DNA from: Bifidobacteriaceae bacterium
GTDB lineage: Bacteria; Actinomycetota; Actinomycetes; Actinomycetales; WQXJ01
DNA length: 54,245 nt
NCBI GenBank assembly: GCA_031272885.1
Contig: JAISSX010000054.1
Coordinates: 1-54,245, forward strand
Direction: 5' to 3'
In this document: positions 46,831 through 54,245 of the stretch, piece by piece
Layout of the letters: each line of letters begins with the position of its first letter
How positions within the stretch are numbered: the stretch's first letter is position 1
Made by a program: the position numbers and the translations under genes
Notes under the pieces: model-generated
Database searches by the model: none
Told to the model about the DNA's origin: nothing
What the model saw: the letters and a program-made list of their open reading frames with translations, nothing else

Positions 46831-47696
46831 CGGATGCACTGGCCGGTCCCGCCGGCCCCGCCGGGCCCCCAGAAGAAGAAGAGGACCGCAAGAGCCGCGC
46901 CTTTTGGGTGATACTGGCGGCTGCCATCCTGGCGGTGCTGCTGGCGGTCGGTTTCGGCTGCTACAAGATCTGGACCTCGGGCGAGCCGACGGCGCTGCCC
47001 AGCCCGTCGCCGTCGCCCACCCCCACACCGACGCCCACGCCCACACCCACACCGACCCCTACCCCCACCCCCACGCCGTCGCCGTCGCCCACCAACATCG
47101 GCGTCTACGAGATCGCCACGCTGGCCGGTGACGTGCCGTCCTATTCCGGGCCCAACGGGGCCGAGAACGGCACGGTAGACGGTAGTTGGTGGGACTACGT
47201 GTCAGCCCTGGCCGTGATCGACAAGCAGGACGGCTACCTGAAGGTGCGCCTGCAGCAGCGGCCCAACGAATCGACCGCCTGGATCAAGGCCTCGGACGCC
47301 ACCATCACCGAGACGCCCTACCGCATCGAGGTCAACGTCACCACCTACCGCTTGGTCCTCTACGAGCGCGGCGAGGTGGTGTTCGAGGCACCCGTGGCCG
47401 TGGGTAAGGAATCCACCCCCACACCTCTGGGGCACTATTTCGTCACCATGCTGGTGCCTGGCGCCAGCGCGGGCTACGGGCCGCAGGTGTTGGCCTTGTC
47501 CGCCCACTCCGAAACGATCGATGACTGGCAGGGTTCGGGCGACGCCATCACGGCCATCCACGGGCCGGTAGGGGCGGACGAGCGCATCGGCACCGAGGGC
47601 GGCGCCTTCACCAACGGCTGCATCCGGATGCACCTGGATGACCTGGAGAAGCTGTACGTGGTGCCGGCCGGGTCGCCGGTCGACATCGTCGCCTGA
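46827..47696 (+). CDS. Membrane-anchored L,D-transpeptidase (YkuD domain)
   Basis: The 289-residue protein has an acidic N-terminus, a membrane helix (about 26-46), a long Pro-Thr/Pro-Ser linker (about 55-90), a small domain and a YkuD catalytic domain. The active site is IHGP (His245) and FTNGCIRM (Cys265), with MHLDDLEKLY after it. It would form 3-3 peptidoglycan cross-links, or attach proteins, outside the membrane. GTG overlaps the pknB stop (GTGA), making it the last gene of the kinase operon, so its expression should follow PknA/PknB. Confidence 0.92.
   Translation: MTDALAGPAGPAGPPEEEEDRKSRAFWVILAAAILAVLLAVGFGCYKIWTSGEPTALPSPSPSPTPTPTPTPTPTPTPTPTPTPSPSPTNIGVYEIATLAGDVPSYSGPNGAENGTVDGSWWDYVSALAVIDKQDGYLKVRLQQRPNESTAWIKASDATITETPYRIEVNVTTYRLVLYERGEVVFEAPVAVGKESTPTPLGHYFVTMLVPGASAGYGPQVLALSAHSETIDDWQGSGDAITAIHGPVGADERIGTEGGAFTNGCIRMHLDDLEKLYVVPAGSPVDIVA
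46997..47095. repeat. CCCAC(A/G)CC-type repeat coding a Pro-Thr wall-spanning linker
   Basis: About 30 codons alternate CCC/CCG with ACC/ACA/TCG, giving a P-T/P-S run between the membrane helix and the catalytic domain of the L,D-transpeptidase. Such linkers can span the wall, and this DNA is prone to slippage. Confidence 0.7.
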
Positions 47697-47714
47697 GCGT
47701 TGGCGCGGGCGCCC

Positions 47715-48005
47715 CTACTCCTCCGTCAAAGCCTCACCCGGCAGTTCCGTCAAGTCCTCACCGGGCAGTTCGGTGGGCGTGGCCGAAACGGTCACTGGTA
47801 CCGTCTCGATGATGGTCTGCGTGATGGTGGGGGTCGGCTCGGGGCTTTCCTCCGTCACCGTAGTCTGGTTGAACGGCAGCCTGGGGCTGATCCACGGGAA
47901 GAAGGTGGTGAAACAGACCGCCACTATGGCCGCCACCGCCACCAGCGCGCCGAAGATCTTCAGCCAGGCCGGGCCGGGCGTGTGGCGCCATAACCATCCG
48001 TACAT
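47715..48005 (-). CDS. Small single-pass membrane protein, unknown
   Basis: The 96-residue protein has one membrane helix (about 17-37, LKIFGALVAVAAIVAVCFTTF) and an outer Thr/Pro/Glu-rich tail with a repeated T-E-L-P-G-E-D/A-L-T-E end. I recognise no family. It starts 3 bases after the sortase stop, so it is the last gene of a DUF881-sortase-small-protein operon and converges on the L,D-transpeptidase gene. No LPxTG-like sorting motif is present. Confidence 0.7.
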   Translation of the reverse strand: MYGWLWRHTPGPAWLKIFGALVAVAAIVAVCFTTFFPWISPRLPFNQTTVTEESPEPTPTITQTIIETVPVTVSATPTELPGEDLTELPGEALTEE

Positions 48006-48008
48006 CGC

Positions 48009-49328
48009 CTAGCCCTCCTGTCCCTGCTCGATGGCGGCCCGGTCGGCCGGCGGCACCAGGTCTTCCAGTTGACCCTCGGACTTGTCCGCCCAATAGGCCA
48101 GTTCGCCCCACACGATGTAGCGCTGCTTGGCCGAATACATCGGGTGGCAGGTAGTAATGGTCATGATCCGTTTGGTGGGTGTGGCGCCTTCCTCGTTCGG
48201 CACCGGCCAGATCACCCGCACCTCATGCGGGTAGACGATCTCCCAGTCATAGACGTTGTAGACGAAGTAGTAGCGGTCAGTTTCGACAATCAACTGGTCG
48301 CCCACCTGCAGTTCCGCCACCCGGTTGTAGGGGGCGCCATAGGTGGTGCGGTGGGCGGAGGTGGCGAAGTTGCCGATCTCACCCACGCCCTGCGTGCCGG
48401 GATAGTGGCCGATCAACCCCTGGTTCAGGATCTTCTCCCGGTCCACCCCTTCCACGATGGGCACCCGGTAGTCGTAGCCCCAGCGGGGCACGTGCAGCAC
48501 GGCCCAGATCTCGCCGAACTCGGGCACCGCCAACGGGTCTTCATCCACCGGCGGTGCTTCGGTGTGGAGGGGCGCCCACGGGCTGGTGGTCTCGGGGATG
48601 ATCCACTCGGGCCGGGTCAGCACCTCGGTCTTGACAATCGCTTCCACATGGCGGTGGGCCTCCACCGTGGTCCAACCCAACTCCCAGGCCACATAGAGCC
48701 CCAACAGCAGGCCCATCGTGATCAACAGTTCACCGATCACGCCGACGATGGCGGCCCCCACCCGGCGCTTCTTCTTGGTCTTGGCGGCCGGCGGGTGGGT
48801 GTGGCTAACCGAGCGCCAGGCCGGGCTGGGGCTGGCAGTGCCGTGTTGGCCGGTGGCTCCGGCTGGGTTGGCCTGGCCGGCCGAGCCGACCGAGGCGGCG
48901 CCGACACTGCGGCGGGTTGGGGCGCCATCCGCCACCTGGCTGGTGCCGCCTGTCAGCGGCACGGCGGTGGCTGGCGGCGGTGGCGTGTTGGCACCCATCA
49001 CGGTGACCGAAGGGAAGGCCGCCCGGCCGGCGGAGACGGAACGGCGGTGGGGTGCACCGGCCACCGCGCCGACACCGACCGGTGGGGTCGGCACGCGCGG
49101 CGTGGTGCCTATGGGTGAGGGGGTGGCGGCCGGCTCGGCTCCGGCTTCCCGGGCGGCCGCCTGGCGCAGGCCGGACCGGGTCAGGCCGGCCTGGCCCAAC
49201 GCCTGGGCGGCGGCCTGTTCGGCCCCGCCCAGCGATTCGCCCGCGGGCACGGCCGGGCCGGCCGGTTCGCCCTGGCGCCGGCGCAGAATGCCGTCCAGAT
49301 CCGCCAAGCCATCGGGTTGTTCGGTCAC
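48009..49328 (-). CDS. Class E sortase
   Basis: The 439-residue protein has a long disordered Ala/Pro/Thr-rich N-terminus (about 1-185), a basic KTKKKRR stretch, a membrane helix (about 193-218) and a sortase domain. The catalytic residues are His326 in FATSAHRTTYG, Cys394 in ITTCHPMYSAKQR and Arg403. The TCHP form and the actinobacterial context place it in class E, which usually recognises LAxTG-type signals and anchors proteins to the wall. The ~185-residue cytoplasmic extension is longer than usual. GTG overlaps the DUF881 gene stop. Confidence 0.92.
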   Translation of the reverse strand: MTEQPDGLADLDGILRRRQGEPAGPAVPAGESLGGAEQAAAQALGQAGLTRSGLRQAAAREAGAEPAATPSPIGTTPRVPTPPVGVGAVAGAPHRRSVSAGRAAFPSVTVMGANTPPPPATAVPLTGGTSQVADGAPTRRSVGAASVGSAGQANPAGATGQHGTASPSPAWRSVSHTHPPAAKTKKKRRVGAAIVGVIGELLITMGLLLGLYVAWELGWTTVEAHRHVEAIVKTEVLTRPEWIIPETTSPWAPLHTEAPPVDEDPLAVPEFGEIWAVLHVPRWGYDYRVPIVEGVDREKILNQGLIGHYPGTQGVGEIGNFATSAHRTTYGAPYNRVAELQVGDQLIVETDRYYFVYNVYDWEIVYPHEVRVIWPVPNEEGATPTKRIMTITTCHPMYSAKQRYIVWGELAYWADKSEGQLEDLVPPADRAAIEQGQEG

Positions 49329-50080
49329 GATGCACTCACCCCTTCCTCACCGCCCAAACGTTCAGCCGCCCTGGCGTATTCCAATTTGAGGCCGCCACCA
49401 GGATTGGCCTCCACCGAAATGTCGTCTTGCCGGTCCAACGACCACCCCAAGCCTAGGGTCTGCGCCACCGTCAGGTAGGCCTGCACACCCGGGTCCGCCT
49501 CAAGCGCCGCCTCCATGGCGCCGGCCGGGCCGATGGCGCTGATGGTATAGGGCGGGGAATAGACCCGGCCGCCCACCAATATGACGTTGCCCACACAGCG
49601 GATCGCGGTGGTGGAAACCACCCGGTGGCCTTGGACGGCCACGGCCTCGGCACCGCCAGCCCACAGGGCGTTGAGCACGGCATCGATGTCTTGCTGGTGC
49701 ACCAGCAGGGAAGCCAAGGGGACATCGGCCGCCGCCTCGCTGGGGGCGGCATCGGACAGCGTGACCACCAAACCGGGGCCGTGCACCGCCCGGGCGCCGG
49801 AAGCCAGGGCGACCGCGGCATCGGTCCCTGTTTCAGCCGCCGGAGCCACGTCCGCCATCAGGCCTTCTAGTTCATCCGTTAGCTCAATTTGGCGGGCCTC
49901 CAAGGCTTGGACGGCTCGGTCTTGTTCGGTTACCAGACCAAGGAGGCCGGGGGCGTCGCGCAGGTCGGTGTGCCGGGTCTGGCTGGCGTTGACCGCGAAC
50001 ATCAACCCTGCCAGCAGCGCTACCAGCCCAACCAGGAGGTGGGAAGTGGGGGTGCCCTTGAGGCGGCGCTGGCGCGGCAT
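49325..50080 (-). CDS. DUF881 family membrane protein
   Basis: The 251-residue protein has an N-terminal membrane helix (about 14-32), a coiled-coil region (about 45-80, EQDRAVQALEARQIELTDELEGL) and the DUF881 core: GPGLVVTLSDA, LLVHQQDIDAVLNALWAGGAEAVAVQGHRVVSTTAIRCVGNVILVGG, YTISAIG. DUF881 genes sit next to crgA, sbp and ftsZ loci in actinobacteria and resemble Bacillus YlxW; the function is unproven. I chose ATG at 50080 because AAGGAGGGGG lies just upstream. Confidence 0.9.
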   Translation of the reverse strand: MPRQRRLKGTPTSHLLVGLVALLAGLMFAVNASQTRHTDLRDAPGLLGLVTEQDRAVQALEARQIELTDELEGLMADVAPAAETGTDAAVALASGARAVHGPGLVVTLSDAAPSEAAADVPLASLLVHQQDIDAVLNALWAGGAEAVAVQGHRVVSTTAIRCVGNVILVGGRVYSPPYTISAIGPAGAMEAALEADPGVQAYLTVAQTLGLGWSLDRQDDISVEANPGGGLKLEYARAAERLGGEEGVSAS

Positions 50081-50249
50081 TCGGTCCCCCTCCTTCATCC
50101 CGTGGCGATTCGGCGAAGCGGGCGCGGGTGGCACCGGGGACTGGTTCCACTACGCTTACCCTGTATCACGATAACCGGCCCAAGGGCCACAGCCGTGTCT
50201 TTGCCTTGCCGCGCCACGCGCTGTTCCCAGTCAGAAGGAGTGCGTACCG

Positions 50250-50501
50250 GTGCCTGAGTCACGGTCACGTCGCAAGAAGAAGTCGACCTATACCCCGCCC
50301 ACGGCGCCCAAGGCGGCCCCGCCGTCACCGGCCTGGTGGGCGCCGACCATGGTGGCTGTCATGATCCTTGGCCTGGTCTGGGTGGTTGTCTACTACCTGT
50401 CGCAGGCCCGGTTCCCCATCGGCGCCATCCACAACTGGAACCTGGCGGTGGGTTTCGGGCTGATCCTGGGCGGGTTCGCCATGACCGCCAGGTGGCGGTG
50501 A
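50250..50501 (+). CDS. crgA: Cell division protein CrgA
   Basis: The 83-residue protein begins with a basic segment (PESRSRRKKKSTYTPP) and has two membrane helices (about 29-50 and 63-82) with the CrgA features WWAPTMVAVMILGLVWVVVYYL, FPIGAIHNWN and GFGLILGGFAMTARWR. CrgA interacts with FtsZ, FtsQ, FtsI and CwsA at the septum; in Streptomyces it inhibits septation. GTG at 50250 follows AAGGAG. It diverges from the DUF881 gene. Confidence 0.96.
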   Translation: MPESRSRRKKKSTYTPPTAPKAAPPSPAWWAPTMVAVMILGLVWVVVYYLSQARFPIGAIHNWNLAVGFGLILGGFAMTARWR

Positions 50502-50560
50502 CGGCGGCTTGGCCGGCCGGCTAGAACTTTTTTGGCGCGGACGGCCCGCCACCCGAGTAG

Positions 50561-50592
50561 TTTTCCCCAGCGGTGGACAACCTTGGGGATAA
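50561..50592. other. Three DnaA-box-like sequences in 32 bp
   Basis: TTTTCCCCA (50561-50569), the reverse complement of TTGTCCACC (50572-50580) and the reverse complement of TTATCCCCA (50584-50592) are spaced 11 and 12 bp apart, about one helical turn. Each differs from the TT(A/G)TCCACA consensus by one or two bases. They lie in the 133-bp spacer between convergent crgA and rhomboid genes, where promoters are not expected. A T run (50528-50533) after a GGCCGGCCGGC stem could end crgA transcription. Confidence 0.4.
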
Positions 50593-50634
50593 CTACATCG
50601 CTGTGATTCCCAGTGTGATGTTGATCTCAGTCGG

Positions 50635-51525
50635 TCAGTAGAGCGATGCGGTCAGTCCGATGACCAGCCCTGCGCACAGCACCACGGCCCCCACCACCCC
50701 CGCCACCGAGTAGCGGAAGCGCTTCAGCCGGGGGGTGTAGACGAACAATGCGGCCAGCGCCCCGCCCAGCAGGAGGCCGCCGATGTGCCCCTGCCATGAA
50801 ACATTCGGCACAGTGAAACTGAACACCAGGTTGATGGCGATAACGCTCAGGATGCCGCTCATGTTGCCGCCCAGGCGGCGCGACAGGATCAGCGTGGTGG
50901 CGAACAGGCCGAACACCGCGCCACTGGCCCCCAGCGTGCCCTGCAGCCAGGAGCCCCAAGTGTTGACGATGCGGGCCCACACCAACACCGCCACGTTGCC
51001 GCCGATGGCGCTGAGCAGGAACAGGGCGGCAAACCGCCACCGGCCCAAGAGCCGTTCGACGAAGCTGCCCACCACCCACAGGGCGTAGCCGTTGAACAGC
51101 AGGTGGAGCGGCGAACCGTGCAGGAAGGCCGAGGTGATCAGCCGCCACGGTTCTTCGCGGGCCATGATCGGCGCGAACACCAGGTGCTGGGTGACCGTAC
51201 CCGAGTTCGCGCCGCCCGTGGCCAGTTGGGCCACGTAGCCGATGACGCATAGCACCAAGGCGCCAATGGTCAGCAGCGGCAGGTGGCCGCGGCTGATCGG
51301 TGCCCCCAGGATGGAGCGGGCGGCCGGGGCGGTGCGGTTGGCCTGTTGTACGCATTCAGGGCACTGCACGCCCACGGCCGCCGGAATCTGGCAGGCCGGG
51401 CAGATGGGCCGCCCACACCGCTGGCACCTGACGTAGGCCGGTGTGCCCGGGTGCCGGTAGCAGTATTGGGTGCCCTCTGGCCCGGCACCGTTCGCGGGCT
51501 GGCCCGCGAAGGGGTGGTTGTTCAC
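50635..51525 (-). CDS. Rhomboid-family intramembrane serine protease with N-terminal zinc ribbon
   Basis: The 296-residue protein starts with a zinc-binding segment (CYRHPGTPAYVRCQRCGRP, C-P-A-C, C-P-E-C). Seven helices follow, with the catalytic dyad in LGASGAVFG (Ser201) and WQGHIGG (His247), plus the FLHGSPLHLLFNGYALW region. It cleaves membrane proteins within the bilayer; substrates are unknown. GTG at 51525 overlaps the cyclophilin stop (GTGA), so the two are translated together, as in many actinobacteria. Confidence 0.94.
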   Translation of the reverse strand: MNNHPFAGQPANGAGPEGTQYCYRHPGTPAYVRCQRCGRPICPACQIPAAVGVQCPECVQQANRTAPAARSILGAPISRGHLPLLTIGALVLCVIGYVAQLATGGANSGTVTQHLVFAPIMAREEPWRLITSAFLHGSPLHLLFNGYALWVVGSFVERLLGRWRFAALFLLSAIGGNVAVLVWARIVNTWGSWLQGTLGASGAVFGLFATTLILSRRLGGNMSGILSVIAINLVFSFTVPNVSWQGHIGGLLLGGALAALFVYTPRLKRFRYSVAGVVGAVVLCAGLVIGLTASLY

Positions 51526-52043
51526 GGGATGATTTCCACGCTTTCGATCACCACGTCCTGGCGCGGCCGGTCGCGGCCGTCGGTGGGGGTGGTGGCGATG
51601 GCGTCTACCACGGCCTGCGAGGCGGCATCGGCCACCTTGCCGAAAATGGTGTGCTTGCCGTTGAGGTGCGGCGTGGGCGTGACCGTGATAAAGAACTGGG
51701 AGCCGTTGGTGCCGCGGCCGAAGCGCAGGCCGGCGTTGGCCATGGCCAACAGGTAGGGCTCAGAGAAGCGCAGCGACGGATGGATTTCGTCGTCGAACTG
51801 GTAGCCGGGGCCGCCGGTGCCGTTGCCCAGCGGGTCGCCGCCTTGAATCATGAAGCCGTCGATGACGCGGTGGAACACCACGCCGTTGTACAGCGGGGTG
51901 TTGGTGGGGCGGCCCGTGGCCGGGTCGGTCCATTCCTTGGTGCCGCTGGCCAGGCCGGTGAAGTTGGCCACGGTCTGGGGGGCTTGTTCGGGGTACAGGT
52001 CCAGGCGGATATCGCCCATTGAGGTGTGCATGATCGCTTGCAT
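51522..52043 (-). CDS. ppiA: Cyclophilin-type peptidyl-prolyl cis-trans isomerase
   Basis: The 173-residue single-domain cyclophilin has ANFTGLA, the active-site FHRVIDGFMIQGGDP, GYQFDDEIHPSLRFSEPYLLAMANAG, GSQFFIT and HLNGKHTIFGKV. It has no signal peptide, so it acts in the cytoplasm on proline bonds during folding. ATG at 52043 follows GGGAGGA. The order ppiA-rhomboid-crgA matches the origin-proximal region of other actinobacteria. Confidence 0.96.
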   Translation of the reverse strand: MQAIMHTSMGDIRLDLYPEQAPQTVANFTGLASGTKEWTDPATGRPTNTPLYNGVVFHRVIDGFMIQGGDPLGNGTGGPGYQFDDEIHPSLRFSEPYLLAMANAGLRFGRGTNGSQFFITVTPTPHLNGKHTIFGKVADAASQAVVDAIATTPTDGRDRPRQDVVIESVEIIP

Positions 52044-52166
52044 CCGTCCATCCTCCCATAGGGGCCTCGATACTTGGCCGTACAGGCCCGGTTTACGGAC
52101 GGTTGCGGCCAGTAGCATGGTGGTAGTCATTATTCGGGTCCGCCCACGCCAATGAAGGAGAGTCCC

Positions 52167-52961
52167 ATGGACGCCACCACCACTCGTTGCCCCTATCTGC
52201 GCGCCCGCCAGGCTTTGACGGGTGTGCCGCTAGCCGCCCGCGGGGCGGAGGCGGCCGCGGCGGCCAAGGTGGCTGCCGCCCGGGCCAAGGAACTGATCGA
52301 GACCGAAGCCGTGCCGCGGGCCCGCGAGGCCTACGAGTGGGCTTCGCCGCGCGTCGAAGCGGCCGTGCGCAAGGGTGTGATCGCGGCCGCGCCCAAGGTC
52401 AGCGAGGCGGCCGAGTTGCTGGCTCCCAAGATCGATGACGCCCGGGATGCGATTGTGCAGAAGGTGCTGCCCGCCGTGGTTCAGGCCGTCGATGCCGCGG
52501 CCCGCACCGCTGCCGGGGCCGCCGCCGGCGCTACGGCTGGCGTGGCCGCCACCAAAGAGGTGGCCGTGAAGGCAGTGAAGAAGCACCGCTGCCGCAAGGG
52601 CTTCGGCTTCCTGTTGCTGTTCGGCGCCATCGGCGCGGTGGCCTACTGGCTGTGGCGCCAGACCCGGCCGCTGGATGACCCGTGGGCCGAAGAAGAATGG
52701 GACGAGTTCGCGGCCAAGCCTGCGGCCGAGGCCAGCGAAGGTGAGACGGCTGAAGAAGCTGCCGCCGAGGCCGCGCCGGCGGAGGCGGCTCCGGCAGCCG
52801 TGGCTGAGGCGGCCGGTGCGGCGGTCAAGAAGGCTGCCGCCGCGGCCAAGAAGGCAGCGGGCGCCGCCAAGAAGGTGGCCAAGAAGGCTACCGATGCCGC
52901 GGAAACGACCGAGGCCGCCGAGGCCGCCGAGGCCCCGGCTGAACCGGCCGAACCGGCCTAA
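52167..52961 (+). CDS. Ala/Lys/Glu-rich single-pass membrane protein (DUF5324-like)
   Basis: The 264-residue protein is about one-third alanine. Residues 20-150 form amphipathic helix/coiled-coil-like sequence, a membrane helix lies at about 150-168 (FLLLFGAIGAVAYWLW), then an acidic patch (WAEEEWDEF) and a C-terminal AAKKAAGAAKKVAKKA stretch like histone H1 tails. The layout and place next to ppiA recall DUF5324 proteins of Streptomyces; I cannot confirm the family. ATG at 52167 follows AAGGAGA. It is divergent from ppiA. Confidence 0.75.
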   Translation: MDATTTRCPYLRARQALTGVPLAARGAEAAAAAKVAAARAKELIETEAVPRAREAYEWASPRVEAAVRKGVIAAAPKVSEAAELLAPKIDDARDAIVQKVLPAVVQAVDAAARTAAGAAAGATAGVAATKEVAVKAVKKHRCRKGFGFLLLFGAIGAVAYWLWRQTRPLDDPWAEEEWDEFAAKPAAEASEGETAEEAAAEAAPAEAAPAAVAEAAGAAVKKAAAAAKKAAGAAKKVAKKATDAAETTEAAEAAEAPAEPAEPA

Positions 52962-53011
52962 GAACCCCTCCCCCGCCGCTGGCCTAATCCCGTCCCGTGC
53001 AATGGTGTGAC

Positions 53012-54245
53012 ATGGCCTTCGCACATATCGATTGGACGATGCTGGAGCACGCCTATGGCGACGCCACCGACGTGCCCGAGTACCTGGCCCGGGCTGAGGA
53101 TGACCCAGATGCCATCTCCGAGTTGATTGGCGCCATCCTGCATCAGGGAAGTGTCTATTCGGCCACCCCGGTGGTGGTGAAGCTGCTGGCAGAGCTGGCG
53201 CTGGATCGCCAGTACGCGGGCCGATTGCGCGCACTGGAGGCGCTGGACGCGTTCGGCGAGGCAGTGTATGAGTTCGAGCACTTGCATTACGACCAGTCCG
53301 GTAGAGGCGATGCCGAGTTCGATGACCAGTGCCACGCGGCCTATCAGGAATCCGTCGCTATCGTGGCTCCGCTGCTGAGCGACTCGGACCAATGGGTGCA
53401 AGCCAACGCTGTCTGCGCCTGCCGCTGGCTCACCGAGCCAGATCCAGTGGTCGCGGCGGGCATGAAAGCCGCCTACAGAGTGTCCAACTGGGATCTGTCC
53501 GAGGACCGCCGGCCCGTCGAAGAGTTCCATCAGGCGGCGTTCGCCGGCCTGGTGTTGCAGGGTGCAGCCGACCCAGCTCTCCTGGCTGCCGGCGCCAAGG
53601 ACGACGATCCGACGGTCCGCTTTCTGGCCGCCTGCGGCAAACGCGCTGCCGGCACCCGGGACGAGGCAACGCTGGGGGCTCTCGCAGAGTGTTGGGGGCC
53701 GGCGTTCGAAGCCTGGGAGGATCGCGGCTATGGCTTGAATCCGGCCACCGTCGTCGCCAAGCTAGACGATCCGCTGCCAGTGGTCTCCGCCATGTCACAG
53801 GGCCAGCCGGAAGCTGCAGAAGGCTCACTGGAAGTGGCCGAGGCCATGTTCCGACTCGGCAAGATCGACAAGGCAGGATTGGTCCAGCTAGCAACAAGAG
53901 TCGGTACCCGCCCCGAAACAGAGTTGAAGCAAGCTGCCGCCGAGTGGCTGGAGCGAGCCGATGAACCTGTTGCTGCCGCTCGCGTCCTGGATTCGATCGT
54001 CATTCCCAAGGGAGTCAAACTCTCCAAGAAGAAGCTCTCCACCCTGGTCGCCCTAATCCACCAAGGGGCAGATCCGAACCGCTGGCTGGAGCCGTTGCTT
54101 GGACATCTGAATGGCGCCGCGCTCGTCACCGACTATGTCAGCTACAGGAGCGGCTCGGTCGAGGGCTCACTCCCGAACGCACTGGCGTGGGCCAAACCGC
54201 CGGCCCTGCCGCCTCTGGTCGCCGCGGCCCGCCGGCAATTGCGTG
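53012..54245 (+). CDS. HEAT-like helical repeat protein (3' truncated by window end)
   Basis: From ATG at 53012 the frame stays open for 411 codons to the window end. The product is helical with repeated short blocks such as DSDQWVQANAVCACRWL and DDDPTVRFLAACGKRA, which look like HEAT/PBS-lyase-type repeats (D-x-x-x-x-V-R/Q-x-x-A-x-x-A-L). No signal peptide, membrane helix or catalytic motif is seen. Codon choice is less G/C-biased than in the neighbours (AAA, AGA, CAA, GAT and TCT appear), which may mean later acquisition. No ribosome site is evident. Function is unknown; repeats of this type usually hold partner proteins. Confidence 0.7.
   Translation, partial: MAFAHIDWTMLEHAYGDATDVPEYLARAEDDPDAISELIGAILHQGSVYSATPVVVKLLAELALDRQYAGRLRALEALDAFGEAVYEFEHLHYDQSGRGDAEFDDQCHAAYQESVAIVAPLLSDSDQWVQANAVCACRWLTEPDPVVAAGMKAAYRVSNWDLSEDRRPVEEFHQAAFAGLVLQGAADPALLAAGAKDDDPTVRFLAACGKRAAGTRDEATLGALAECWGPAFEAWEDRGYGLNPATVVAKLDDPLPVVSAMSQGQPEAAEGSLEVAEAMFRLGKIDKAGLVQLATRVGTRPETELKQAAAEWLERADEPVAAARVLDSIVIPKGVKLSKKKLSTLVALIHQGADPNRWLEPLLGHLNGAALVTDYVSYRSGSVEGSLPNALAWAKPPALPPLVAAARRQLR

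Noticed and set aside
47702..47713. Bidirectional terminator GGCGCGGGCGCC between the L,D-transpeptidase and the small protein genes
   Set aside because: The stem is only four pairs with a sensible loop and there is no T run on either strand.

Overview
The window is high-G+C DNA from an actinomycete (Actinomycetota). Evidence: strong G/C preference at third codon positions, frequent GTG/TTG starts, AGGAGG-type ribosome sites, and the block fhaA-fhaB-pstP-rodA-pbpA-pknA-pknB followed by class E sortase, DUF881, crgA, rhomboid and cyclophilin genes. In mycobacteria and streptomycetes this neighbourhood lies near the chromosomal origin. No phage, plasmid, transposase, integrase or CRISPR array was found. 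Genus cannot be fixed by reading alone.

Layout. 1-96: tail of an FG-GAP-like protein. 97-315: REP-like hairpin with tandem repeats. 316-5033 (minus): a cellobiose-phosphorylase-type GH94 gene behind a gene fusing a GlmU-like nucleotidyltransferase domain to a phosphohexomutase. 5302-10486 (plus): a membrane protein with a Pro-rich tail and the helicase HrpA, separated by a 110-bp element with perfect 24-bp inverted ends. 10655-12070: an AlbA_2/HTH regulator behind an array of TGTCG repeats. 12089-21883 (minus): an 11-gene urea operon, urtABCDE importer then ureABCFGD urease, with a GlnR-like site upstream. 22223-24285 (plus): two PH-domain membrane proteins. 24291-31586 (minus): an oligopeptide/nickel-type ABC importer (permeases, two ATPases, then binding protein) and a serine beta-lactamase-fold hydrolase. 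31904-35074 (minus): a lone RND efflux pump. 35294-36214: an alpha/beta hydrolase. 36215-36871: non-coding region with a cluster of DnaA-box-like sequences, an orphan promoter and a second REP-like palindrome. 36872-36955: tRNA-Leu(CAG). 37121-47696 (plus): the Ser/Thr-kinase and cell-wall operon, ending in an L,D-transpeptidase. 47715-52043: envelope and division genes. 52167 to the end: an Ala/Lys-rich membrane protein and a HEAT-like protein cut by the window edge.

How the genes fit together. Urea is imported by UrtABCDE and hydrolysed by urease. There is no ureE, but UreG carries a C-terminal His-rich tail that may store nickel. The phosphorylase would make glucose-1-phosphate, a substrate for either half of the adjacent fused enzyme. 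The kinase operon couples sensing of peptidoglycan (PknB PASTA domains) to wall synthesis (RodA, PbpA, L,D-transpeptidase), with PstP as the opposing phosphatase and FhaA/FhaB as phosphothreonine readers.

Best candidates for something undescribed: the nucleotidyltransferase-mutase fusion, the DnaA-box clusters away from dnaA, the phased TGTCG array, the two palindromic repeat families, and a strongly over-used octamer CGATGGCG.
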